Assembly (NCBI RefSeq): GCF_002982075.1
Contig: NZ_PUEJ01000009.1
Location: forward strand, 221,122 to 285,121
Direction: 5' to 3'
Origin: Labrys okinawensis
Lineage (GTDB): Bacteria > Pseudomonadota > Alphaproteobacteria > Rhizobiales > Labraceae
Length of the DNA stretch: 64,000 bases
Within the stretch, counting starts at the first letter, position 1, and every line of letters begins with the position of its first letter. A program made the translations under genes and the position numbers. Positions 1 through 10,748 of this stretch are shown here, one piece after another. Under the pieces are notes generated by a model, which saw only the letters and a list, made by a program, of their open reading frames with translations, did not search any database and was not told where the DNA came from.

Positions 1-251
1 GCGTCTACGCGTCGGGCTGGATGCGCATCCGGGCACGGGCGCGCCAGAGCGGCGCCGAGCTGCCGCTGGTGATCTCCGACCATGCCGATTGGCCAGACCT
101 GCAGCGCTCCATCCTGGAGACGGGCTGCTCGGAGCTGTGGGTCACCCATGGCCAGGAGGACGCGCTGGTGCATTGGGCCCGCAGCCGGGGGCTGAAGGCG
201 CAGCCTTTGCATATGATCGGCTATGGCGACGAGGAGGGCGAAGAGGCATGA
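1..251 (+). CDS. Ligase-associated DNA exonuclease, C-terminal fragment
   Basis: Only the last ~80 residues are in the window; the start lies to the left. The open frame runs in from the edge and its TGA overlaps the ATG of the downstream ATP-dependent ligase (ATGA). In alphaproteobacteria this ligase type is normally coupled to a metallo-beta-lactamase-fold exonuclease. The visible tail (residues like LWVTHGQEDAL followed by LHMIGYGDEE) fits the end of that family. The assignment depends mainly on context because the metal-binding motifs are outside the window. Confidence 0.7.
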   Translation, partial: VYASGWMRIRARARQSGAELPLVISDHADWPDLQRSILETGCSELWVTHGQEDALVHWARSRGLKAQPLHMIGYGDEEGEEA

Positions 252-1918
252 ACCGCTTCGCCGAACTGCTCGACCGCCTGGCCTATGAGCCGGGGCGCAA
301 CGCCAAGCTGCGCCTGCTGACCAGCTATTTCCGCGAGACCCCCGATCCGGACCGCGGTTATGCGCTGGCGGCGATCACCGGGGCACTGTCCTTCCGCAAT
401 GCCAAGCCGGCCCTGCTGCGCGAGCTGATCGGCGAGCGCGCCGATCCCGAACTCTTCGCGCTGTCCTACGACTATGTCGGCGACCTCTCCGAAACCATCG
501 CCCTGATGTGGCCGGTCCGGCCAGGCATGAATCATGCGCCCACCTTGTCGGAGGTGGTGGAGGCCCTCAGCCAGGCCGGGCGCTCTGAGATGCCTGCCCT
601 GATCACCCGCCATCTCGACGCGCTGGACGAGACGGGGCGCTGGGCCTTCCTCAAGCTGATCACGGGTGCACTCCGGATCGGTGCTTCCGCCCGCCTCGCC
701 AAGAGTGCGGTGGCGGCGCTGGGCTCCCTGTCTGCCGACGATATCGAGCTTGCCTGGCCGGGCCTGCAGCCGCCCTATGAGGGGCTGTTCGCCTGGGCGG
801 AAGGAAAGGGGGAGCGGCCGGAAAGCGGCAATCCCGCCCCGTTCCGGCCGGTGATGCTGGCCCATGCCCTGGAAGAGGGCGACCTCGCGGCCATCCTGCC
901 GGACAGCCATGTGGCGGAATGGAAATGGGACGGCATTCGCGTCCAGGCCGTCGGAGCGCTCACCGCCAACGGGCCCGTGCTTCGCCTTTATTCGCGCACC
1001 GGGGAGGATATCGCGCCCGCCTTTCCCGATCTCGTCGAGGCTCTCAACTTCGAAGGCGCCATTGATGGCGAGTTGCTGGTGCGACGTTTCGGTGAGGATG
1101 GCGAAGGCCGCATCGAGAATTTCAACGCTCTCCAGCAGCGGCTCAATCGCAAGAGCGTGACCCCCAAGCTCATCGCCGACTATCCGGCCCATATCAGGGC
1201 CTATGATCTGCTGGCGGAAGGGGGTGAGGATCTGCGCGGCCGCCCCTTCATGGAAAGGCGAGCCCGGCTGGAAGCCTTCGTGGCCCGCCTCGCTTCGCCG
1301 CGCCTCGACCTCTCGCCGTTGGTAACCTTCGCGACGCCTGATGCCCTGGCCCTGGCTCGCGAGAATCCGGCCGGTGCGGGCGCCGGTCCCGATGCGGCAG
1401 CGGTCGAGGGGCTGATGCTGAAGCGGCGCGACAGCCTCTACGTGCCGGGCCGGCCGAAGGGGCTGTGGTTCAAATGGAAGCGCGAGCCGTTCCGCATCGA
1501 CGCCGTGCTGATGTATGCCCAGCGCGGCCATGGCAAGCGCTCCTCCTTCTATTCCGACTATACGTTCGGCGTGTGGAAGGGCGAGGAGCTGGTCCCGGTC
1601 GGCAAGGCTTATTTCGGCTTCACCGACGAGGAATTGCGCGACATCGACCGTTTCGTCCGCAACAATACGGTGAACCGCTTCGGGCCGGTGCGGGAAGTCG
1701 TCCACACGGCCGAAAAAGGCCTGGTGGTGGAAGTCGCCTTCGAGGGACTGGCGCGTTCCAGCCGCCATAAATCCGGCGTCGCCATGCGCTTTCCTCGCCT
1801 GGCCCGCCTGCGCTGGGACAAGCCGCCGGGCGAGGCGGACAGGCTGGAAAGCCTCACCGCCATGCTTGACCGCGCGGCCGTCACGCCCGAAATAGGGGCG
1901 GACACGACTGGAGGCTAG
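248..1918 (+). CDS. ATP-dependent DNA ligase (ligase-associated operon type)
   Basis: A 556-residue protein that should seal nicks in double-stranded DNA using ATP. The nucleotidyltransferase motif I, EWKWDGIR, is clear, with the AMP-accepting lysine at residue 226. Later motifs include DGELLV and the KRRDSLYVPGR..WFKWKR region before an OB-fold. An N-terminal helical DNA-binding region fills about the first 200 residues. The start at 248 is chosen because it overlaps the stop of the upstream nuclease by four bases, which suggests translational coupling. This is the accessory ATP ligase found beside an MBL exonuclease in many alphaproteobacteria, probably a repair enzyme rather than the replicative NAD ligase. 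Confidence 0.93.
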   Translation: MNRFAELLDRLAYEPGRNAKLRLLTSYFRETPDPDRGYALAAITGALSFRNAKPALLRELIGERADPELFALSYDYVGDLSETIALMWPVRPGMNHAPTLSEVVEALSQAGRSEMPALITRHLDALDETGRWAFLKLITGALRIGASARLAKSAVAALGSLSADDIELAWPGLQPPYEGLFAWAEGKGERPESGNPAPFRPVMLAHALEEGDLAAILPDSHVAEWKWDGIRVQAVGALTANGPVLRLYSRTGEDIAPAFPDLVEALNFEGAIDGELLVRRFGEDGEGRIENFNALQQRLNRKSVTPKLIADYPAHIRAYDLLAEGGEDLRGRPFMERRARLEAFVARLASPRLDLSPLVTFATPDALALARENPAGAGAGPDAAAVEGLMLKRRDSLYVPGRPKGLWFKWKREPFRIDAVLMYAQRGHGKRSSFYSDYTFGVWKGEELVPVGKAYFGFTDEELRDIDRFVRNNTVNRFGPVREVVHTAEKGLVVEVAFEGLARSSRHKSGVAMRFPRLARLRWDKPPGEADRLESLTAMLDRAAVTPEIGADTTGG

Positions 1919-1920
1919 GT

Positions 1921-2199
1921 ATGGCTGGGCTGGAGAAGTTCATGGGCGGTTCGGTGATGGGCACGATCATCAAGCTGGTGGTGGTTTCCGTTGCCGTCGG
2001 GCTCGTGCTGGCCTGGCTCGACCTGACGCCCTGGGAGCTCCTTGCCAGGCTTCGGCACTTCCTCGAGCGCCTGTCGGCGCAGGGCTTCGGCATGATCAAG
2101 GACCTGTTCGGCTATTTCCTGCTCGGCGCGGTGATCGTGATTCCGGTCTGGCTCGTGCTGCGCCTGCTGAAATCCGCGCCCTCGGGCGGGCGCAAATAA
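1921..2199 (+). CDS. Small membrane protein, DUF6460-like
   Basis: A 92-residue protein two bases after the ligase stop. It has two hydrophobic segments, roughly residues 18-33 and 66-84, separated by an amphipathic stretch, and a short basic C-terminus. Length, the starting residues around FMGGSV and the closing hydrophobic segment (FLLGAVIVIPVW) match what I recall of DUF6460, a small family common in Hyphomicrobiales. Function is unknown. It may be co-transcribed with the ligase. Confidence 0.75.
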   Translation: MAGLEKFMGGSVMGTIIKLVVVSVAVGLVLAWLDLTPWELLARLRHFLERLSAQGFGMIKDLFGYFLLGAVIVIPVWLVLRLLKSAPSGGRK

Positions 2200-2227
2200 G
2201 AGGCTGGAGCCTTGCGGTGCGCCGCCG

Positions 2228-3013
2228 TTACGCGGCGAATTCCTTGGAAAAACTGCCCAGGCTTTCGGTCGCTGCCTTGCGCATGAAGGCCTGGTCCGAA
2301 GCGATGATGAAGGCGGAGGCGCCGAGGGCATGGTAGCGCTTCGCTTCGGCGGCGCTGGCCACCATCATGCAGACGGGTTTGCCGGCCCGCCCGGCCGCGG
2401 CGCAGATCGTCTCGACGGCGGCCTGGACAGGGGGCGCGTCGGGGCTCTCGGCCTGCAGGGCCACGGTGAGATCGCCCCGACCGATGAAGACGGCATCGAG
2501 CCCCTCGGTTGCCAGGATGACATCGATCTCCCCCAACGCTTCCGGATCCTCGATCATGGCGATCAGGCTGACATGCGCGTCCTGCCGGTCGACATGCGGC
2601 CAAATGCCGAGGCCGCCATAGCGCCCGGCACGCGGCGAATTGGAAAAGCCGCGCCGGCCGCCGCGATAACGGCAGGCCGCGGCGGCTTCCCGCGCCCTGC
2701 CTGCGGTGGAAATGTGCGGGACGAGCACCCCAGCCGCTCCGTCGTCGAGGGCGCCGAGGATGCGGTCGATCTCGGGCACGCGGACGATCGCGGCGGTAGC
2801 CGCCGCGCGTGCGGCCAGCAATATCAGTTCGGTCTGGCCGCGGTCGAAGGGCGCATGTTCCTCGTCCACGACAACGAAGTCGAAACCGAGATCGCCGAGG
2901 ATCTCAGTCGCGTGGACGGTGGGGGTCTTGATAAACGATCCGAGCAGGGCCTTTCGCGACAGCAGGCGCTGGCGGAAGGCTTCGGCCGGGCGTGCGGGGA
3001 CGTTGTCGTGCAT
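2228..3013 (-). CDS. HpcH/HpaI family class II aldolase
   Basis: A 261-residue TIM-barrel aldolase related to 2,4-dihydroxyhept-2-ene-1,7-dioate and 2-keto-3-deoxy-L-rhamnonate aldolases, which cleave 2-keto-3-deoxy acids to pyruvate and an aldehyde with a divalent metal. Visible family features are FVVVDEEHAPFDRGQ near residue 50 (metal/base region), a VRVPE motif, and MIEDPEAL followed by FIGRGDLTVALQ. Two in-frame ATGs (3013 and 3022) are possible; 3013 leaves room for an AAGAGAAA Shine-Dalgarno. The gene is divergent from the IclR regulator, and a palindromic operator covers its leader, so IclR control is likely. It could equally be a malyl-CoA-lyase-like member; the substrate is unknown. 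Confidence 0.85.
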   Translation of the reverse strand: MHDNVPARPAEAFRQRLLSRKALLGSFIKTPTVHATEILGDLGFDFVVVDEEHAPFDRGQTELILLAARAAATAAIVRVPEIDRILGALDDGAAGVLVPHISTAGRAREAAAACRYRGGRRGFSNSPRAGRYGGLGIWPHVDRQDAHVSLIAMIEDPEALGEIDVILATEGLDAVFIGRGDLTVALQAESPDAPPVQAAVETICAAAGRAGKPVCMMVASAAEAKRYHALGASAFIIASDQAFMRKAATESLGSFSKEFAA

Positions 3014-3030
3014 GGCGATCATTTTCTCTT

Positions 3031-3055
3031 GTTTCGTTAGTCGAAACATTGTTTC
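3031..3055. promoter_or_regulatory. Putative IclR operator, copy 1
   Basis: A 17-bp palindrome with arms GTTTC and GAAAC around a TAGT core, followed three bases later by another GTTTC. It lies between the divergent aldolase and IclR genes. A near-identical copy in inverse orientation lies just after the IclR gene, which supports a common regulator. Confidence 0.65.
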
Positions 3056-3127
3056 TGTAATTAGGTTCAACCCAAAGGGCACCCTTGTCAATGGCCAAGC
3101 GCGCCCTTCCTCGTGAGGGAATGAAGA

Positions 3128-3910
3128 ATGCCTCGTGTCAGCGGTCCGGGCGGTGACGGTGTGCAGGCGGTGGTTCTGGCCATGCGTATCCTGGAGTTGC
3201 TGGCGGAGGAGGGGCGGCCGATGGGCGTATCGGCCATGGCCGCTGCCCTGGAGACCACCAAGAGCCGGATCTGGCGCTATCTGCAGACGCTGGTGCAGCA
3301 TGGCTACATCGTCCAGCTGCCGGAGACGGAGCGCTATCAGCTCGGCAGCCGCCTGATCAAACTAGGGCAGGCCGTGGGGGAGGGGCGCGACATCGTCTCG
3401 GCCAGCGCGCGGGCCCTGCGGGACTTGCGCGACAGTCTCGGTCATTCCGCCGTCATCGCCCAGCTCGAGGCGGATGGGGTGCGCGTGCTCACCACCGTGC
3501 CGGGCAAATCCGCGGTCGAAATCGGCGTACGGCCGGGATCGCTGCTGGAGTTTCACAGTTCGGCTCAGGGCAAGATCGCCCTTGCCTTCGGCAACGACGC
3601 CTTGCGGGCCACCGTGTTCGGCATGCGCCTGGAGCGCCGTACGCAGGCGACGATCGTTACGCCCGGCGGCTTGCGCAAGGAGATCGAGCGTGTGCGCCAG
3701 GCCGGCTGGGCGATCGCGCCGAACGAGATCCTGATCGGCCTGAACGCGCTGGCTGCCCCGGTCTTCGATGCCGCCGGATCCCTGGTCGGGACGCTGGCGA
3801 TCGTCGATTCCGTGCAATACATCACCGAAACGCCCACCGCCGAGCAGATCGAGCGGACGGTCAGGGCGGCAAGGCAGGTTTCCGAAGCGCTGGGCTACGT
3901 GCTCGATTGA
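3128..3910 (+). CDS. IclR-family transcriptional regulator
   Basis: A 260-residue regulator. An N-terminal winged helix-turn-helix (about residues 12-75, with VSAMAAALETTKSRIWRYLQTL) is followed by the IclR effector-binding domain (about 85-255, with the typical SAQGKIALAF and GWAIAPNEILIGLNALAAPVFD segments). It sits between the aldolase on the minus strand and the cupin/DUF6282/MFS genes on the plus strand. Matched palindromes on both sides indicate that it controls both transcription units and probably itself. The inducer is not deducible. Confidence 0.92.
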   Translation: MPRVSGPGGDGVQAVVLAMRILELLAEEGRPMGVSAMAAALETTKSRIWRYLQTLVQHGYIVQLPETERYQLGSRLIKLGQAVGEGRDIVSASARALRDLRDSLGHSAVIAQLEADGVRVLTTVPGKSAVEIGVRPGSLLEFHSSAQGKIALAFGNDALRATVFGMRLERRTQATIVTPGGLRKEIERVRQAGWAIAPNEILIGLNALAAPVFDAAGSLVGTLAIVDSVQYITETPTAEQIERTVRAARQVSEALGYVLD

Positions 3911-3961
3911 CGGCCGTTGGCGGCCCTCTTGACAAGGGAGGACTTTGCTTCAAAAATAAAT

Positions 3962-3986
3962 GGAACATCGTTTCAACTAGTGAAAC
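3962..3986. promoter_or_regulatory. Putative IclR operator, copy 2
   Basis: The palindrome GTTTCAACTAGTGAAAC at 3970-3986 preceded by GGAAC at 3962. Read on the minus strand it repeats copy 1, including the extra half-site at the same spacing. It lies upstream of the cupin gene at 4041. Confidence 0.65.
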
Positions 3987-4040
3987 AAAAAAGAAATAGC
4001 CGATTTGGCGCGAGCTGCGTCCGGCTCATGGGAGGTTGCC

Positions 4041-4961
4041 ATGTATGACGCTTCGGATCCGCGTTCGACGCTGGCGTCGGTCCAGCCCGGGCCGGTGGCG
4101 ACCGCGTTCGCCGGCGCCGATTGCGGCAAGTTCTACGAGACTGCGCCTCAGGAGGACGATGCCAATGGCCGCAGCTGGCTCATCCGCAGCCAGCATTGCG
4201 TGGTCGCCTACAGCGAAGCGCGGGATGGCGCCTGTTTTATCCGTTCCGCTCAGCCGGACGAATATGTGCTGCTGCTGCCCGATGCCGGCGCGAGCGCCGA
4301 GGTCGAGACCGCCGGCGGCAAGGAACTCGTGCCGGGCTATTCCATCGCCTTCGTTCCGCCCGGCCCGAGTGCCATCCGGATCGCGGGATCGGGGCCGGTC
4401 GTGCGGCTGTTCACCACCAGGGCCGAGGATCTCGTGGCGCGCTGCGCGAACACGGCATCCTATGCCGCGCCGCATCCCAATGTCGCACCGTTCCAGCCCT
4501 GGCCGGAAGCCACGGACGGGCCCCGGCTTCATGTCTATTCGCTCGACGTGCCAGACGAGCCGGGGCGGTTCGGGCGCATCTGGCGCGGCTCGACCATGAT
4601 GGTCAACGTCCTGCCGGCACAGCACGGCCCGCGCGACGTCACCAAGCTCTCGCCGCATCACCATGACGATTTCGAACAGATCTCCCTCGCACTCGAGGGA
4701 GCCTTCACCCATCATCTGCGCTGGCCCTGGACCACGGATCTCAACGCCTGGCGCGACGACCAGCACGAATATTGCGAAGCGCCGTCGGTGATGGTGATCC
4801 CGCCGCCGGCGATCCATACCTCCCGCGGCATGCTGGCCGGGGTGAACCAGCTGGTCGACATCTTCTGCCCGCCGCGCCTGGATTTTTCGCTGAAGCCCGG
4901 CTGGGTGCTGAACGCCGCAGACTATCCCATGCCGGCCGAGGGTACTGGCGTCGGCTCCTAG
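4041..4961 (+). CDS. Cupin-domain protein of a catabolic locus
   Basis: A 306-residue protein, probably two cupin repeats. The C-terminal one has a likely metal-binding set, PHHHDDFEQISLALEG with three histidines and a downstream acidic residue, then a PPPAIHTSRG segment. The ATG at 4041 is preceded by GGAGG at 4031-4035, a better start than a possible one further upstream. It is the first gene after IclR operator 2 and is followed by a DUF6282 protein and an MFS transporter, so it probably acts on the imported substrate as an isomerase, dioxygenase or sugar-acid-processing cupin. The exact reaction is unknown. Confidence 0.75.
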   Translation: MYDASDPRSTLASVQPGPVATAFAGADCGKFYETAPQEDDANGRSWLIRSQHCVVAYSEARDGACFIRSAQPDEYVLLLPDAGASAEVETAGGKELVPGYSIAFVPPGPSAIRIAGSGPVVRLFTTRAEDLVARCANTASYAAPHPNVAPFQPWPEATDGPRLHVYSLDVPDEPGRFGRIWRGSTMMVNVLPAQHGPRDVTKLSPHHHDDFEQISLALEGAFTHHLRWPWTTDLNAWRDDQHEYCEAPSVMVIPPPAIHTSRGMLAGVNQLVDIFCPPRLDFSLKPGWVLNAADYPMPAEGTGVGS

Positions 4962-5005
4962 AGCAGCGATCGCATGGCGGAACCGACAGGCAAGGAGCCA
5001 CGAGC

Positions 5006-5953
5006 ATGGATGCACTCACCATCGATACCGGATCGGCCGGGGATAACGGGCGTATCGACGTGCTGCTCAAGGGCGCGATCGATCCCCATGTGCATAGCGG
5101 TCCCTCGATCGCGCCGCGCGGCCTCGACCACCTGGAACTGGCCCGTGAGATGTCGGAGGCCGGTTTTGCGGCGGTGGTCACCAAGGATCACGATTATGCC
5201 GGCGTGGCGACGGCTGCCCTGATTTCCCGCCACCATCCGGACCTGACCACCAAGATCTTTTCGGGCATCGTGCTGAACAATGTGGTGGGGGGCATCAACC
5301 CCTATGCCGTCGAGCATACTGCGGCGATGGGCGGCAAGATCGTCTGGATGCCGACTCTGGCCGCCGAGAACCATCTCGAATGGGAGAAGACCTCCGCCTG
5401 GTCGCATCCGGCCTCGACCCAGAAGATGCGGCCGGCCCGGGCGGTCCCGGTTCTCGATGCCAACCGGCGGGTGCTGGATGACGTGAAGGAAGTTCTGGAC
5501 GTCATCGCCCGCAATCGCATGGCGCTTGCCAGCGGCCACCTGCATGTCAGCGAAACCTGGATCCTGTTCGAGGAAGCGCGGCGCCGCGGTGTCGAGCGCC
5601 TGATCTTCACCCACCCCGAGGACATCGTCGGCGCGAGCCTGGAGGATGTGAAGGGGATCGCCGCCATGGGAGCCTATGTGGAGCATTCGCTCTGCATGTT
5701 CCTGGAAGGATCCAAGTTCAAGACCCGCTCGGGGGAGGACCTGCGCCAGCAGATCGAGGCGGCCGGTATCGACCGCACCATCCTGTGTTCGGATCTCGGC
5801 CAGGTCGGCGTGTTCCGCCCGCTGGAAGGGTTCCGGCGCGGCGTGCGCCTGTGCCTGGAGCTCGGCTATTCCGACGAGGCAGTCCGCCGGATGGTCTCGA
5901 CCAACACGGCACGCGTGCTCGGGCTGGAGGAACTCGTGGCCCAGGCGGCTTAA
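5006..5953 (+). CDS. DUF6282 family protein, amidohydrolase-like
   Basis: A 315-residue protein starting at an ATG after AAGGAG (4992-4997). An early DPHVHSGPS motif is the first metal-ligand strand of amidohydrolase/PHP-like TIM barrels. Further histidines occur in VTKDHDYAG, SGHLHVSE and IFTHPED, and an aspartate in ILCSDLGQVG, in the order expected for a metal-dependent hydrolase. I recall this architecture as DUF6282. It lies 44 bp after the cupin gene and before the MFS transporter, most likely in one operon. The substrate is unknown. Confidence 0.8.
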   Translation: MDALTIDTGSAGDNGRIDVLLKGAIDPHVHSGPSIAPRGLDHLELAREMSEAGFAAVVTKDHDYAGVATAALISRHHPDLTTKIFSGIVLNNVVGGINPYAVEHTAAMGGKIVWMPTLAAENHLEWEKTSAWSHPASTQKMRPARAVPVLDANRRVLDDVKEVLDVIARNRMALASGHLHVSETWILFEEARRRGVERLIFTHPEDIVGASLEDVKGIAAMGAYVEHSLCMFLEGSKFKTRSGEDLRQQIEAAGIDRTILCSDLGQVGVFRPLEGFRRGVRLCLELGYSDEAVRRMVSTNTARVLGLEELVAQAA

Positions 5954-6137
5954 GGCGCGGGCCCTGAGGCGTGGTCTGTCTCTGCGGCGCCTTCCGGCCG
6001 CCGAAGGCAGGCGCCTGTCCTGCATCCGCGCCGTGTCGATCTATGCGTACAGACATAACCGGCCCCCATCGCTCGCGCCTTGCCCATCGGGCCGGACGTG
6101 CAGCCCCAATCACAAGGCCGGAAGCAGGGAGGAAGGC

Positions 6138-7454
6138 ATGTTCACTTGGTTCACCAGTCTCGATCGTACCGAGCGCAAGACGCTCTATGCCTGTTTCGGC
6201 GGCTGGGCCGTCGATGCGCTCGACACCCAGCTCTACAGCTTTCTCATCCCCACCCTGATCGCGGTGTGGGGCATGACCAATGCCGAGGCCGGCTTTCTCG
6301 GAACTTCGGCCCTGATCTCCTCCGCCATCGGCGGCTGGGCGGCCGGCATCCTGAGCGACCGCATCGGGCGCGTGCGCGTCATGAAGCTCGCCATCCTCTG
6401 GTTCTCATTTTTCACCGTGCTGAGCGGATTCTGCAACTCCTTCGAACAACTGCTCGCCGCCCGCATCCTGTCCGGCATCGGCTTCGGCGGTGAATGGGCT
6501 GCCGGGTCCGTGCTGATGGGCGAGATCATCCGTTCCGAATATCGCGGCAAGGCCGTCGGCACCGTGCAGAGCGCCTATGCGATCGGCTATGCCATTGCCG
6601 CGATCCTCTCCTCCATCCTGTTCGCGACCCTGCCGGATACGCAGGCCTGGCGCTGGATGTTCTGGCTCGGCGCGGCGCCGGCCATCCTTGTCCTGCTCGC
6701 CTTGCGTGGCGTGCCCGAGCCGGCCGTCTTCCTGGCGGCCCGGGAGAAGAGGGTGAAGGCCGGCGAAGCGCCCGTCAGCCCGTTGATGATCTTCCACCGG
6801 CGCTATCTGCGCACCACCAGCCTGACCTCGCTCCTGGCCTTCGGCGTGCAGGCCGGCGGCTTTTCCATGGTGATCTGGCTGCCGACCTTCCTGAAGACGG
6901 TGCGGGAGATCTCCACGGTGGGCGTGGGCTATCACATGTTCGTCCTCACCGTGGGCTCCTTCGTGGGCTATATCGTCGCCGCCTATCTGTGCGATGCCAT
7001 CGGCCGCCGGCGCAACTTCCTGCTCTTTGCCTTGCTGAACTGGATCTTCATTCCGGCCTTCCTCTATCTGCCGGGCGGCGGCGCGGTGATGTTTGCGCTC
7101 GATTTCGTGCTCGGCTTTGCGGCTCTGGGCATCTACAGCGCGCTCGGGCCCTATTTCACCGAATTGTTCCCCAATGCCATCCGGGGCAATGGCCAGGGCT
7201 TTGCCTATAATTTCGGCCGGGCCGCCGGCGCGTTCTTTCCCACGGTGATCGGCCTGATGACCGCAGGCGGGCACCTCCCGCTGCGCGACGCCATGGCCGT
7301 CACCGCGGTCAGCGCCTATTTCTTCGTGCTCCTCGCCATCGCCCTGTTGCCGGAAACACGGGGCCGTGAACTCAGCGAAGAGGCGGAGAAGGATAATGCC
7401 GGGCAGGGGGCGGCTTTGCGCTTGGCGCAACCGGTTCCCGGGAACGGCTCGTAA
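6138..7454 (+). CDS. MFS transporter, metabolite:proton symporter type
   Basis: A 438-residue inner-membrane protein with about 12 hydrophobic segments. The signature loop GILSDRIGRVRVMK follows TM2 and its repeat ACDAIGRRR-like YLCDAIGRRRNF is in the second half. GFGGEWAAGSVLMGE after TM4 is typical of the aromatic acid/sialic acid/dicarboxylate symporter group. AGGGAGGAAGG lies just before the ATG. It is probably the importer for the substrate degraded by the cupin, DUF6282 and aldolase products. The ligand class (sugar acid or aromatic acid) is inferred only. Confidence 0.88.
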   Translation: MFTWFTSLDRTERKTLYACFGGWAVDALDTQLYSFLIPTLIAVWGMTNAEAGFLGTSALISSAIGGWAAGILSDRIGRVRVMKLAILWFSFFTVLSGFCNSFEQLLAARILSGIGFGGEWAAGSVLMGEIIRSEYRGKAVGTVQSAYAIGYAIAAILSSILFATLPDTQAWRWMFWLGAAPAILVLLALRGVPEPAVFLAAREKRVKAGEAPVSPLMIFHRRYLRTTSLTSLLAFGVQAGGFSMVIWLPTFLKTVREISTVGVGYHMFVLTVGSFVGYIVAAYLCDAIGRRRNFLLFALLNWIFIPAFLYLPGGGAVMFALDFVLGFAALGIYSALGPYFTELFPNAIRGNGQGFAYNFGRAAGAFFPTVIGLMTAGGHLPLRDAMAVTAVSAYFFVLLAIALLPETRGRELSEEAEKDNAGQGAALRLAQPVPGNGS

Positions 7455-7547
7455 CGGGGGCGGGCAAATCGGCTCGGAGTATCTTGGGCGGGCACCTTGG
7501 AATGACTCTTGATTGGGGCTACCAAGGCGCGAGGAAAATCACCGCCC

Positions 7548-8906
7548 ATGCCCGCCGCTTCGATCGACATCCCCGTCCGCCCCGTTCCCGTCAGCCACCG
7601 CATCGTCATCGGCATCGCAGCGCCGATGACTCTGGCGCATCTGTCCACGCCGCTGCTCGGGCTGGTCGATACCGCCGTGATCGGGCAGATCGGCAGCGAG
7701 GCCTTGCTCGGCGCGGTGGCGCTCAATGCCCTCCTGTTCGATTTCCTGTTCTGGGGCTTCGGCTTTCTGCGCATGGGCACCGCCGGCTTGACGGCGCAGG
7801 CCGTCGGCGCCGACGACAGGCTGGAACAGCGGGCGGTGTTCCTGCGGGCGTTGGTGATGGCCGCCGTGCTCGGTTTCGCCATGGTGGCGCTGCAACGCGC
7901 GATTGCGGCTGTTGCCTTCCCGCTTCTCGGCGCCTCGCCCGAGGTAACCCATGCGGCGGAAATCTATTTTGCCATCCGTATCTGGTCGGCACCCTTCGCC
8001 TTCGCCAATTATGCCGTGCTCGGCTGGCTGATCGGCCTGGGACGCACCACCACCGGCCTGTTCCTGCAGATCGGCATCAACGTGGTCAATATCCTGCTCT
8101 GCATCCTGTTCACGCTGGGAATGGGCTGGGGCGTCGCCGGCACCGCCTGGGCCACCACACTGGCGGAGACGGCTGGCGTCGGTGCCGGCCTGGCCGTGGT
8201 GATCGCCCATTTCGGCGGACATCTGGGCGTGCCGAGCGCCCTCGTCTTCGACAAGGCCAAGTTTGTGCGCATGATTGCCATCAACCGCGACATCATGCTG
8301 CGGACCTTCGCCTTGCTGGCCGCCTTCGTCTTCTTCGGGCGCCAGGGTGCGTTGGCCGGCGACGTGACGCTGGCCGCCAACGCCATCCTCAACAATTTCT
8401 TCCTGGTGGGCGGCTATTTCCTCGACGGCATCGCCACAGCGGCCGAACAGCTCAGCGGGCGCTCGATCGGCGCCAACAACCGGCGGTCCTTCGAAAAGGC
8501 CGTGCGCTATTCGGTGATCTGGAGCCTGGGGTTGGCGATCGCCATGTCCGCCGTGCTGTTCGCGGCGGGCGGGGCCTTCATCGATTTCATGACCACCAGC
8601 GCCTCGGTCCGCGAACTGGCCCGGCAATTCCTGCCCTATGCCGCCGTCACGCCCATAGCCGGTGCGCTCGCCTTCACCTTCGACGGCATCTATGTCGGCG
8701 CCACCTGGAACGCAGCCATGCGCAACCTGATGGCGGTGGCGCTCGCCTGCTATTTCGGGCTGTGGTGGCTGCTGCAGCCCCTCGGCAATCACGGCCTGTG
8801 GCTTGCCTTGATCGGCTTCCTGGTGGCACGCGGCGCCGGGCAGGGATTGGCCTATTTCCGCCTGCTGCCGCGTTCGTTTTCCGGCACCCAGCCGAACGCG
8901 GCCTGA
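7548..8906 (+). CDS. MATE family efflux transporter (DinF-like)
   Basis: A 452-residue membrane protein with about 12 segments. Its N-terminus (PMTLAHLSTPLLGLVDTAVIGQIG) is characteristic of the DinF branch of MATE cation/drug antiporters, and GAVALNALLFDFLFWGFGFLRMGTAGL follows in the standard place. The ATG at 7548 follows GAGGA at 7531; an upstream TTG is possible but less likely. It probably stands alone, since flanking operons have their own regulators. The exported substrate is unknown. Confidence 0.9.
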   Translation: MPAASIDIPVRPVPVSHRIVIGIAAPMTLAHLSTPLLGLVDTAVIGQIGSEALLGAVALNALLFDFLFWGFGFLRMGTAGLTAQAVGADDRLEQRAVFLRALVMAAVLGFAMVALQRAIAAVAFPLLGASPEVTHAAEIYFAIRIWSAPFAFANYAVLGWLIGLGRTTTGLFLQIGINVVNILLCILFTLGMGWGVAGTAWATTLAETAGVGAGLAVVIAHFGGHLGVPSALVFDKAKFVRMIAINRDIMLRTFALLAAFVFFGRQGALAGDVTLAANAILNNFFLVGGYFLDGIATAAEQLSGRSIGANNRRSFEKAVRYSVIWSLGLAIAMSAVLFAAGGAFIDFMTTSASVRELARQFLPYAAVTPIAGALAFTFDGIYVGATWNAAMRNLMAVALACYFGLWWLLQPLGNHGLWLALIGFLVARGAGQGLAYFRLLPRSFSGTQPNAA

Positions 8907-8975
8907 CCGGCCTGCTGTCTATTGCGGCAACAAGATACCTTCCCTGCCTGAAATTTCCACTTGGCGCCGCCGGCA

Positions 8976-8999
8976 AAATTAGTTGTAATCGTCCACTAT
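8976..8999. promoter_or_regulatory. Putative MarR operator, copy 1
   Basis: AAATTAGTTGT, four variable bases, then GTCCACTAT. The same 24-bp pattern recurs at 10749-10772, 20 of 24 bases identical. The core is an imperfect palindrome (TAGTTG...CCACTA). This copy is about 50 bp upstream of the dual ABC ATPase gene, and the other precedes the MarR gene. Confidence 0.6.
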
Positions 9000-9050
9000 A
9001 TCGAGGGCGGGTTACTGACCTCCCGCCGGTGATTGGGAAGGATGGTCACG

Positions 9051-10694
<1,644 letters not shown>

Positions 10695-10748
10695 ACCCAG
10701 AGAACCGGAGCAACGAAAAAGGAGAACCTGTCACCCAAGGGCACGCCC

